Below, piece after piece: positions 51,832 through 60,639 of a stretch of DNA of 64,000 nucleotides. The notes under the pieces are model-generated. The model did no database searches. It was not told the DNA's origin and saw only the letters and a list, made by a program, of their open reading frames with translations. Position numbers and translations under genes: made by a program. Location of the stretch: the NCBI GenBank assembly GCA_942159475.1, contig OW804099.1, positions 10,865,954-10,929,953 on the forward strand. The letters run 5' to 3'. Within the stretch, counting starts at the first letter, position 1; every line of letters begins with the position of its first letter. This stretch comes from Sthenelais limicola. Taxonomy: Eukaryota; Annelida; Polychaeta; Phyllodocida; Sigalionidae.

Positions 51832-54362
51832 ATAGGGCTGCGATTGTTTTCGTATACGCCGCTCAGGCAGACTATACATTTCGGCAAAACTATGGTGTCG
51901 TGTTTAAACAATTGCCCGGAAGGCTAAACACACGAGTTGGCACGCACACCGTCACCCTAAAATTGCAATTAGATATTCCCAGACCCAGCAGCCACAGGTT
52001 GAAGCGTGAGGAACCATATCATTCCCTTAATTCGACTAATATAAAGGTATCAGAGTTCCATGATCTGCTATTGAAATCAAATTTGGACACATACGGAAAG
52101 ATTGATAGAGTTTTACACAGCTTTAGACGCACTAGAACAAAGCGAAGGGGGGTCCAGATCATTGGAAACGTATTAAGAGAGACAATAGGGGTGGCAACAG
52201 AGCCTGAGTTCAATCTTTTGGCCTCGGATATGGCTGAAATTATAAAAGTTATGAAGGCATCGGCAGAGGAGAACATCGACAGAGATAACATTATTTTAAT
52301 TCTGGCTGAAAGATCACATACACTGGCTTCATTCCTTAATAAACACGTAGAAGAGGTATTTGATATTATTACCAACATAACAGAAGTTACTAAGACGGCT
52401 TTTGAGTACACTATTGAGTCGCAATCGGTCACCTCCAGCACTCTGAGCAGCTTGATACGACTTACAGAGCAGCTGGCGGGGATAGCTGCTCAATTGCAGT
52501 ACCAACATGCCTCCAACAAATTGTTGGATGCTTTAATCGAACTACAGGCAGGAAAATTGCCTGCCCTGATTATGACTAAAGATAATTTGATATCATGTGT
52601 GGACGATTTGAGATTAAAATTAGAAGAAAAAGTAGAAAATATTAGACCTTTGGGAAGCTATGAGTATTGGAGATCACAGGCCAGAACGAACATGATGAAC
52701 AATACGCTTACAATTACTCTGCCTTTGTCATTTGCATATGCTCAGTACTACTACCGGCTATATGAGCCTACCGCATTGCCAATCCCGATTGACGCTCAAA
52801 ATCACTCAGGAATGGGATATACTAAACTAGATATGCCAGAACACATCGTTCTAGGATGGGGCTCGAATGGCCAACATTATTTAATTTCCTCACGCAGAGA
52901 ACTGGGCGATTGTGTAGCAATGAGCCACGATATCACGTGTCCAGGAGGCATACTGGAATTCGACATGGATGGAAAGTCATGTCTGGCCGCCATTATGGCG
53001 AATAAACGTGACAAGATTATGCGAAATTGTAACTTTAAGACATTTGTTAGAAGTAGGATAGAATCAACGTATGTACCACTGTCCCAGGGAGAACATATTC
53101 TAATTAACCAAGGGTCTACAGCCATGTTCCATTGTGTCGGTAGACCTTCTAGAACAGCTGAATTAGCTGTTTTCTCAATTATAAATGTTCCTTGTGGGTG
53201 CAGCGCCACCATTGGTTCGGCCCACATCATGACTAAACATGCACATTGCAATTCAAAATTAAACAATATTAATATTACCGCTAATGTCAATATGCCACTA
53301 GCATGGGCGTTTAATATTGACATTGGCAATTTTTCAGGTGAGTCAAGAATGAGAAAAATTATACAACTACATTTCCCTTCAGGCAAATCTTTGGAAGAGG
53401 CACTTGCTCACGTGCCAAGAGAACTTTTGGACGGAGGTTTGAACACTGTAGAAATGGCAAAAGATTTGATAAAGAGGGATCAAGAAATAATCACAGCTTG
53501 GAACAAAATAGACTGGGCAGTGGCCGCATTGAAGAAAAATTCAGCTATTGAATGGTTAGGTTTCATAATTTCCATATCGGCGGGCGTTTTATCACTTTAT
53601 ATTCTGTACAAATTAAACAGGTTGGCCTTGATCATGTCTGTAACCCACACCACTGAGGCTTATAACCTCACGAGGCTAGATATGAGGCCCATGAAGGTGG
53701 GAGTGACAAGGACAACCAACGCACCGCTGATAGCCGAAAGTACACTGGAGAAGCTAGCTTACAGACCAGACTGGGTGTCTATTGTCTTCTTTGTACTGGT
53801 CGGCTTGTGGATTATTACCAAGTTATGGAAATATAGACAGATTTTTATTTCTTGTGTTAAATGTTTAAACCCTTTCAAAGATTTATGTGGCGATTGCTGC
53901 ACAGGGGTCTGCGGAACGCAGATATTAGACCCTTTGTCTGCCTGGATCATCCTTAAAATCCAGACAGATAACAATATCATTTCTATTCGTTTGAGACAAA
54001 TAATTGTGGAATCAAACTCTCTGAACAGGGCAGCTGCACCCAAAATTACTGGGATCGAGCTGCGGAGGCCCTGTTTGTATGGCCACAAATTAGTCATACA
54101 CTGGGTGGAGAGAATGATTATCCTCAGCAATTCGGAAAAATTCATAATAGATCTGCCGGTTGAAGCGAGCATAACGAGAACGGAATCCGAGCTAATTGAA
54201 AGAGCCACAAGGAGGCTGGACACTAGGTACGTGTTGCTGCTAGTATTCGGAAACGGGGAGAGGCTGCAGATCCCATGGATTGACAGTGCAGACGCGGAAA
54301 GGTGTATATCTATTTTTGTCCTTTTATTATTCCTTAAATACTTATTATCAGTTAATGTCTAA
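51801..54362 (+). CDS. env: Element 2 envelope-like ORF, about 850 aa
   Basis: The frame is open from 51801 but has no ATG in its first 140 codons. Coding probably begins after the acceptor near 51835, with the start codon supplied by an upstream exon. A basic R-T-K-R-R (about 112-116) fits a furin-type cleavage site. The following G-V-Q-I-I-G-N-V-L segment with a later G-V-A-T-E resembles the fusion-peptide region of baculovirus F-like and errantivirus envelopes. A helical region follows (about 140-280), then a Cys-containing ectodomain. Hydrophobic segments lie at about 582-604 and 657-674, and a Cys-rich stretch at about 685-705. The C-terminal tail is long (about 170 residues). No stop interrupts the frame. 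Membrane fusion is inferred from layout only. Confidence 0.75.
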   Translation: MFNLYFSPSPNRAAIVFVYAAQADYTFRQNYGVVFKQLPGRLNTRVGTHTVTLKLQLDIPRPSSHRLKREEPYHSLNSTNIKVSEFHDLLLKSNLDTYGKIDRVLHSFRRTRTKRRGVQIIGNVLRETIGVATEPEFNLLASDMAEIIKVMKASAEENIDRDNIILILAERSHTLASFLNKHVEEVFDIITNITEVTKTAFEYTIESQSVTSSTLSSLIRLTEQLAGIAAQLQYQHASNKLLDALIELQAGKLPALIMTKDNLISCVDDLRLKLEEKVENIRPLGSYEYWRSQARTNMMNNTLTITLPLSFAYAQYYYRLYEPTALPIPIDAQNHSGMGYTKLDMPEHIVLGWGSNGQHYLISSRRELGDCVAMSHDITCPGGILEFDMDGKSCLAAIMANKRDKIMRNCNFKTFVRSRIESTYVPLSQGEHILINQGSTAMFHCVGRPSRTAELAVFSIINVPCGCSATIGSAHIMTKHAHCNSKLNNINITANVNMPLAWAFNIDIGNFSGESRMRKIIQLHFPSGKSLEEALAHVPRELLDGGLNTVEMAKDLIKRDQEIITAWNKIDWAVAALKKNSAIEWLGFIISISAGVLSLYILYKLNRLALIMSVTHTTEAYNLTRLDMRPMKVGVTRTTNAPLIAESTLEKLAYRPDWVSIVFFVLVGLWIITKLWKYRQIFISCVKCLNPFKDLCGDCCTGVCGTQILDPLSAWIILKIQTDNNIISIRLRQIIVESNSLNRAAAPKITGIELRRPCLYGHKLVIHWVERMIILSNSEKFIIDLPVEASITRTESELIERATRRLDTRYVLLLVFGNGERLQIPWIDSADAERCISIFVLLLFLKYLLSVNV

Positions 54363-55896
54363 AAAGTTTTACAAAAGCGGCCAACTTGGCTAGCAAAGCC
54401 GTTTTAACCAGGTTGAGTCGGGAGACCGACCGGCCGCCCGGCGACAGAGCATACACGGCACGCGGCCGCGCAAGGCCGGGGAAGCCTCCTCGGGGGCAAA
54501 TTGCCGAAAGTTCACAGTAGCATTGTAGTCATGATATATTTTCCGGGCCCGCGGCATTGAAATACACCACCTGTTGCCACTACTCCATAGAGAATACACT
54601 GCGCGACTCGCACAGGTGCTCTCTCCGACGTCCGCGCCTTTGAGTTAGGCAGGGCTCGGCCCGCTCGTATTGCTGTCAAGCTAGACGAGGCGTATAGCCA
54701 ACTACATTATGTATTATCAGTGCCTGTATTTGGCCGCATGCAAAGATCTTCCAGATCGTTAATATTTTATTTGCCTATCCTAATCTGTAAATGAAAAGCA
54801 GAACTGGTCTGATATTTTTTGGGAAGCATTTTTATTTATGTTTGACTCAGTTCCATATCGCAATTCTCACCCAGAGACCAATGGGACCTTCCTACCGATT
54901 GATTGAATGTATCTGGTTAAAAACATGCCATTGGATTTCTTGTTTTCACACGATTTAATGTGCGATTTAAATGTAATTGAATTGCAGTGAGGCATCGACG
55001 GACCAACCAGGTGCTACCCTGATGGCCCTTGGGGAAAGCCATGCTTGAGGATAGCATCGTGGACATTGCAGTTTCCGCAGACATGCGTCGTCATAACAGG
55101 GAGCACTTCCTACACGACCATATTCGTATATACTGCACGGCGGGGACATTAATCAGACATTGATATGTTGTCATATTGCTTGAACTTGTTTTAAAAACAT
55201 TGGAGTGAAGGCCTCCCAGGCCACTGATTACTGCTTGTCGTAGGGGTCCGCAGTTTGTTCGTATTTAAATCATATTTTAACCTATACGTAGTCAAAGAGT
55301 GAAGGCCTCACAGGCCGGTTTCCATGTTGGATTTTATAACCTTTAACAGGAGATATGGATAAGGGGGAGATTTGTAATTCCCACATCTTTATTAATATAG
55401 GTAGCCAGCTTTATTTTGTATTTAGGCTGATTCTTTGTCGTATAACTTAAAGAGACGGCAGCATTTACCCATGTTAACCCAGTAGTTTGACTAAAATGTG
55501 TTGGGACGAGTGGCACCACCTGGTGGGCATTATCGACACTTCCGCGCCTCGAGGAACGGTAGGCGATGTTGGTGAGCAAACCTCTATACAGGTTGATATA
55601 CGTCGTTATGGGCGGCATGTTCAAAGGTACATATTATTTTACAAAAGCGTTGGACGGTGACAGGAAAACGATTGGAATATTATTAATGTTAATCTCGTGA
55701 TGGTTCATATAAGATGTTTAAGATTCTTCATCGCTTGAGGTCAGACTTGTATATTATAAATATGATGTCTATTTAACTGATGAGCTCAAAATGTTCCATT
55801 TATTAATAGAAAATCGAAAAATACTTTGTGATGTATTGTATTCATATTAATATTCAATCTTAAAATTCACCTTTATCCGTATTTTGCGATTGTTTC
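54363..55896 (+). other. Element 2 3' non-coding region
   Basis: 1.5 kb without credible ORF. GTGAAGGCCTCCCAGGCC near 55206 recurs as GTGAAGGCCTCACAGGCC near 55301. Confidence 0.6.
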
Positions 55897-55910
55897 AGGG
55901 GGGAGGAGAT
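55897..55910 (+). other. Element 2 polypurine tract
   Basis: AGGGGGGAGGAGAT just before the 3' LTR. Confidence 0.8.
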
Positions 55911-55912
55911 TA

Positions 55913-56111
55913 TGTTATATAGGCATATAGCCTCCCCACACCTCCCATTGAGGTGTAGGTTTACCCACGCTCATTAATATGTATGTATACTACCAGGAGC
56001 GCCCAACTCTCAGTACCATTAAACACTCATACAAACACTACCATCGTGTGAGGGTCATTCTTACCTTTTCTCTATATTATCATTACAATAGCTCTTTAGG
56101 TCTACATAACA
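55913..56111 (+). repeat. Element 2 3' LTR
   Basis: 199 bp, identical to the 5' LTR. Confidence 0.95.
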
Positions 56112-56525
56112 TTATCATGTATACATGTACATATGTATGAGTCCCTACAACTCATCATGGTGAGTATATCCCTATACATGTATACATACAGACATATCAT
56201 GTATACATGTACATATGTATGAGTCCCTACAACTCATCATGGTGAGTATATCCCTATACATTTATACATATAGACATATCATGTATACATGTACATATGT
56301 ATGAGTCCCTACAACTCATCATGGTGAGTATATCCCTATACATGTATACATACAGACATATCATGTATACATATACATATGTATGAGTCCCTACAACTCA
56401 TCATGGTGAGTATATCCCTATACATGTATACATACAGACATATCATGTATACATATACATATGTATGAGTCCCTACAACTCATCATGGTGAGTATATGCC
56501 TATACATGTATACATACAGACATAT
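56112..56525 (+). repeat. About 82-bp array with copied splice donors, right part
   Basis: Five more units of the array at 44808-45251, each with CATCATG then GTGAGT. Confidence 0.9.
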
Positions 56526-56646
56526 CTAATATTCACATACTGTCTTAAAAATGTAATGGTTGTAAGCATTATTGTATTTATCAACATCATTTTCATTCAC
56601 CAACCCTACACATCCATCCACCAGTGCCAATGAATCCTTTCTCCAG

Positions 56647-56757
56647 GCCCCAGAAGCTGAGTTCCAGCTGATGGAGAGACTGATAGTGCATGCAAATATT
56701 GGTACAATAGAGAGGTTCAATGGGTTTTTTAACAATATATATATATATCTGTTCCAG
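56647..56757 (+). pseudogene. Partial duplicate of CARD exon 2
   Basis: Preceded by acceptor CTTTCTCCAG. It encodes a diverged copy of the start of exon 2 (A-P-E-A-E-F-Q-L-M-E-R-L against A-P-T-T-E-F-Q-R-V-E-E-L, and both reach E-R-F-N-G-F). It then runs in frame through a TA repeat into the acceptor of exon 2. Use of this acceptor would add 37 residues without a stop. Either an alternative 5' extension or a dead copy. Confidence 0.55.
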
Positions 56758-56938
56758 GCCCCAACCACAGAGTTTCAGCGAGTGGAGGAGCTGCTAGACC
56801 ATATACGGTGTGGTAACATGGAACGGTTCAATGGGTTTGTGAAGGCTCTGCTGGACTCTAATCAGGCACAAGTGCTGCCCCTACTCGGTGTGGAACGTAA
56901 GGACAACCAGAAACGGGCTCTCTCACCAGATAACACAG
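56758..56938 (+). CDS. CARD gene exon 2: second half of CARD
   Basis: Acceptor TATCTGTTCCAG, donor AACACAG then GTACAT; 181 nt, phase 0 to 1. It encodes helices 4-6 of the CARD (E-F-Q-R-V-E-E-L-L-D-H-I, R-F-N-G-F-V-K-A-L-L) and a short charged linker. Joined to exon 1 it makes a domain of about 90 residues, the normal CARD size. Confidence 0.7.
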
Positions 56939-57208
56939 GTACATTATTGATAACTGTGATCAATTAGACACTGCAATTAGACACCGCACTTGTAGCCTCA
57001 GCCTGTAAAGCAGTGCTTGTGTATTTATGTTTGGGTTGGCTAAATATCTGCACTATCGTCATAAAAACCTACAGCATGCAATATAAGAGAGAATAAAAGG
57101 AACATATTATATCAATATCAAAACCCCTTGCCTTGAATTGAGTTCCAATCAAGTCATTAAATCACTGCAGAACTTGAATTATAACTTTCATACATCTCTC
57201 ACTGATAG

Positions 57209-57280
57209 GGAGAGATTTACCACCGCTGAAGAAGAGACAAAGACAGACTGGAGCAACTAATAGAAGAGATACAGAGGAAG
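57209..57280 (+). CDS. CARD gene exon 3: basic linker
   Basis: 72 nt between acceptor TCTCACTGATAG and donor GAGGAAG then GTAAGT, phase 1 to 1. It encodes L-P-P-L-K-K-R-Q-R-Q, a possible nuclear localisation signal, and an acidic end. Confidence 0.6.
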
Positions 57281-57363
57281 GTAAGTACCTCACTGTAGTA
57301 AAGTTCATCTATATAAATGTGATATAGTGTAGAACTAAATGGATATCAGGGCTAGCATTGGTG

Positions 57364-57748
57364 TTAACCCATTCAGGCTGTATATTGCCTTAAGTCATTC
57401 CCACGCGTTGGGCCGTGTATTGCCTTCCATAAGGTAGGACGCGTAGTGTGTAAAAGCAATCCCATGTGTAGGACACATAGTGCGATAAAGCACTCCCTGG
57501 GTAAGGACGCTGTATTGCCAAAAAGCATCATAATAACAATTTTATTCAGTGGTGGCGATGTTATGGGCCGTCCTTAATATACATGACGTTATTAGAATGT
57601 GCGTCAACCAGAGAACAGTGGACGCTGTGATGCGTTGTTGTGAAATGATGTGTATATTTCAAACAGACGTCATCAATTGATGTTCCTTTTCCCACGCTTG
57701 GTCCTCAAGCATGACACAACGTTGGCAGCACTGTCCTGAATGGGTTAA
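57364..57748. mobile_element. piggyBac-type MITE, 377 bp
   Basis: TTAA at both ends (57364-57367 and 57745-57748), then inverted repeats CCCATTCAGG and CCTGAATGGG. TTAA target duplication and CCC-starting ends are the piggyBac signature. Internal sequence is short and non-coding (repeated GTATTGCC, GACGCGTAGTG), so it would need a transposase from elsewhere. In intron 3 of the CARD gene. Confidence 0.8.
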
Positions 57749-58160
57749 AGCCTACATATAACCTTGACTTACACAAGGCTCTACATTATAAGTGGGTGAA
57801 ATACACAACCATCCTGCAGTGCATTTAGGAATCATCCTCACATCCTCCATTAATGACAATTACTTATTGGAATTCTTTATCTCCAAAAGTAACAGTCTGC
57901 TTAAAATAACAATATTACGTGCTTAATATAATAAATTCAGCAGGATGTCTACTCTACTCAATATTATGTGTCCAAATAGTACATTTATCCCAAATATATT
58001 TATTTGATGAATAATCAAATGCTCTCATATAAGAATATAAAATGCCTATATATAATGAACAGCTGTACTAAATTCATTATTCCCATATGTCCCCATGCAA
58101 GAATATAAGATGCCTGTATATTTACATGTATAACTAACAGTTGTATTACATGACATCCAG

Positions 58161-58306
58161 GTGGCGCTCTACTCAAGCACACACCTCACTATGAGCTGCT
58201 CACAGAGAAGATGGCTGATCTGGAGAAGGACATCAAAGTAGACATTATGATAGGGCACCTTATCTCCCTTAGAGTCATTGATGACTTGACCCGCCAGAAC
58301 ATAGAG
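58161..58306 (+). CDS. CARD gene exon 4: start of a second CARD-like domain
   Basis: Acceptor ATGACATCCAG, donor ATAGAG then GTATGT; 146 nt, phase 1 to 0. It encodes H-Y-E-L-L-T-E-K-M-A-D-L and I-M-I-G-H-L-I-S-L-R-V-I, resembling helices 1-3 of a CARD. The last roughly 44 nt and the donor are duplicated at 58384-58429. Confidence 0.65.
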
Positions 58307-58383
58307 GTATGTATTCTACCTTCATGTAGTACATACAGAGTACACCATTGTGTAGGTGTGAGAGGTTAGCGGGGTAAGGGGTA

Positions 58384-58429
58384 CATTGATGACTTTACCC
58401 ACCAGTACATAGAGGTATGTATTCTACCA
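58384..58429 (+). repeat. Duplicate of exon 4 end and splice donor
   Basis: CATTGATGACTTTACCCACC then AGTACATAGAGGTATGT closely matches 58274-58319. The donor is intact. Confidence 0.8.
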
Positions 58430-59640
58430 TACATCTAGATCATTTTTAGTACACCATATACATAGATATTTGGGATAGATGGAGAGGTTAGGGGGTAAGT
58501 ATTGATGTACTAGGTACATTATACACCATTATGTAGATTTGCGACGTTAGGAGGAGGTTAGGGTGCATTAATGATTTGTATCAGGTGTGACTACTGATAA
58601 GCAGTAGGTGATACCCTAGCAAGTGTAATGCGTTAATTAGTTCCCTGTGTATGTCGGGTAAAACCGACCTGTCAGCACAGAGTTAGGAGCCAGAATGGCT
58701 GCTGTCCAATTCACATTGGGTGACGTAGGATCACATGATATTGGGTGCCTTGATTTCCCACCAGAGGGCGTCTGGGAAACGTTCAATCTGTGACTGTTGG
58801 ACCTCGTCTACAGAGGGGGACTGTCCCTTTTTAATTATGAGTAATCAAATTACCAGTAATGCCTTAATTAAAATAGGGGGACTGTCCCTTTTTAATTATG
58901 AGTAATCAAATTACCAGTAATGCCTTAATTAATTCCTTGTGTATGTCGGGTAGTCGTGCATTATGTATGTTTTACTTCTATAGTAGTGAGACACTGTAAT
59001 GCACCATATGTATGCACTTGTTAGATTCTTTATATCATGTAACAACACTTTCCTTATATCCACTAGATAGACTTAGTGGTCTTAGTTTCTGTAACATACA
59101 ACATTCTAGGGCTCTGGAGGAACTCTGATACAGATGTTCTCTCCCCAGAACCAAGACCACTTATAGTACAGCGGCCAGAGGCTAAATTTGGGAGGGAACC
59201 CCTACCCACCGTATAACAAGCTAAATTTGAGGTATTTTGTGTAGAATTTCATGAATTTTCTGAATCTGAGGAAAAGAATTGCCCAAAAGGTGGCGAACAT
59301 TATCAAAATGGCCTGTTTCCATGGAAACTTGTGATTTTTTTGTATTTTAGCAAAAAATAGGTTTTTAGTGTCCCATTTCTACACTTTTATCAGTATTGTG
59401 ACCAAACTTGGGAATAACAATGTTGTATCTAAGGGTTATCATTTCCATTCAAATCAATGACCTTGCTCAAGGTCAAGGTCACCAAATATGACCTTGAAAT
59501 GTAAAAATAGCAAAATTCTGGGATGTGACATCCTATTTTCTCTTATGAAAATATGACAATAGAAGAAAATGGTAACCTAATGCATACAAATAATAACTGA
59601 CATTAGGGGAAAGAAAAATAACCCATTTTTGGTATCATTG
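58430..59640. other. Non-coding stretch with small duplications
   Basis: A 60-bp segment with GGGGGACTGTCCCTTTTTAA and ATTACCAGTAATGCCTTAAT is tandemly duplicated near 58815-58935. The interspersed repeat related to 1374-1470 lies at 59455-59545. Confidence 0.6.
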
Positions 59641-59649
59641 GAATGTCTG

Positions 59650-60535
59650 TTGCCATGGTAATCAAGCCTCACTTTCCATTCTATGCTAAATTTTGTGTAA
59701 ATCTAAATTACATACTGCAGTCTATATCTTTTGAACAATTTATTTCAAAGCTACACAATTTATACATGTGAAAGGGATCTGAGAGTACTTTCATAATATA
59801 TCTTTTAATTGACCTTTGTCAAGGTCAAGGTCACCATTTTCAAGGTCAAACATCAAATTTTGGTTCAAATTTGAGTATTATGTATGTATCTTTGGAACTA
59901 TTTATCTCTTGTGTATACAATTTATGCATGTGATAGAACACTAGCAACACTTCCATCGGACATCTTGTCAATGACCTTGGTCAAGGTCAAGGTCACCATA
60001 TCCAAGGTCAAACATCAAATTTTGGTTTAAGTTTCAGTAATAGATATGTGTATCTCTGTAACAATTTATTTCCAGGCTACATACTTAAAGCATGTAATAG
60101 GGCTCTAAGTGCCCTTCCATGAGACATCTTGTCAATGTTATATGTCAAGGTTAAGGTCACGATTTTCAAGGTCAAACATAACATTTTGGTACTAATTGAA
60201 GTTTTTGGTATTTATCTCTGGAACTATTTATCTGTAGGGTGCATAATTTAATCATGTGATAGGGCTCTGAGAGGCCTTCCATTAGATATATTGTCAATGA
60301 CCTTGGTCAAGGTCAAGGTCATAATTTTCAAGGTCAAACATGAAATTTGGGTCCAAATTGGGGTATTAAGTAAGTATCTCCAGAACTATTTGTCTCTAGA
60401 TTACACAATTTAATCATATGACAGGGCTCTAAAAGGCCTTTCGTTAAATACCCTGTCAATAACCTTAGTCAAGGTCAAGGTAACCATTTCCAAGGTCAAA
60501 CCTGAAATTTAGGTCTAATTTTTACTACTAGGCAT
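59650..60535. repeat. 163-bp satellite with AGGTCA motifs, five diverged copies
   Basis: TCAAGGTCAAGGTCACC-like cores recur at about 59819, 59981, 60143, 60306 and 60469. The spacing is 162-163 bp. Each unit also has TTTCAAGGTCAAACAT and a GAACTATTTATCTC segment. Confidence 0.85.
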
Positions 60536-60639
60536 GTTTCAGTTGGCACTGTATCTTCAGATGCCATGAATTGAATATGTGACTTACTCGATATTGTTCC
60601 CTTAATCAAGAGCTCTATATTGGTAACAATATGGAGGGT

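Larger units (their letters stand above)
45252..56111 (+). mobile_element. Element 2: Ty3/gypsy-type element with envelope ORF, 10.9 kb
   Basis: Identical 199-bp LTRs (45252-45450, 55913-56111; TGTTAT...ATAACA). It sits inside the 82-bp array. Flanks read ...ACATAT before and TTATCATG after; the array predicts ATAT, so the duplication is TAT with one extra or changed base. Order: LTR, primer-binding site, gag, -1 frameshift signal, pol, about 0.77 kb spacer with a splice acceptor, env, 1.5 kb non-coding, polypurine tract, LTR. gag, pol and env frames are intact, and the LTRs show no difference. This is therefore a very recent, possibly active, endogenous retrovirus-like insertion. The layout resembles insect errantiviruses; relationship not tested. 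Confidence 0.95.
44582..58306 (+). other. CARD-domain gene, partial (four exons seen)
   Basis: Exons 44582-44807, 56758-56938, 57209-57280 and 58161-58306 join in consistent phase (0, 1, 1, 0). Together they encode a Gly-rich start, a complete CARD, a short basic linker and the first part of a second CARD-like domain. The second domain is incomplete at 58306, so more exons should lie to the right, past satellites and probably outside the window. Element 2 sits in intron 1 and a piggyBac-type MITE in intron 3. CARD proteins assemble signalling complexes in apoptosis and innate immunity. The exact family is not identifiable from these exons. Confidence 0.7.
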
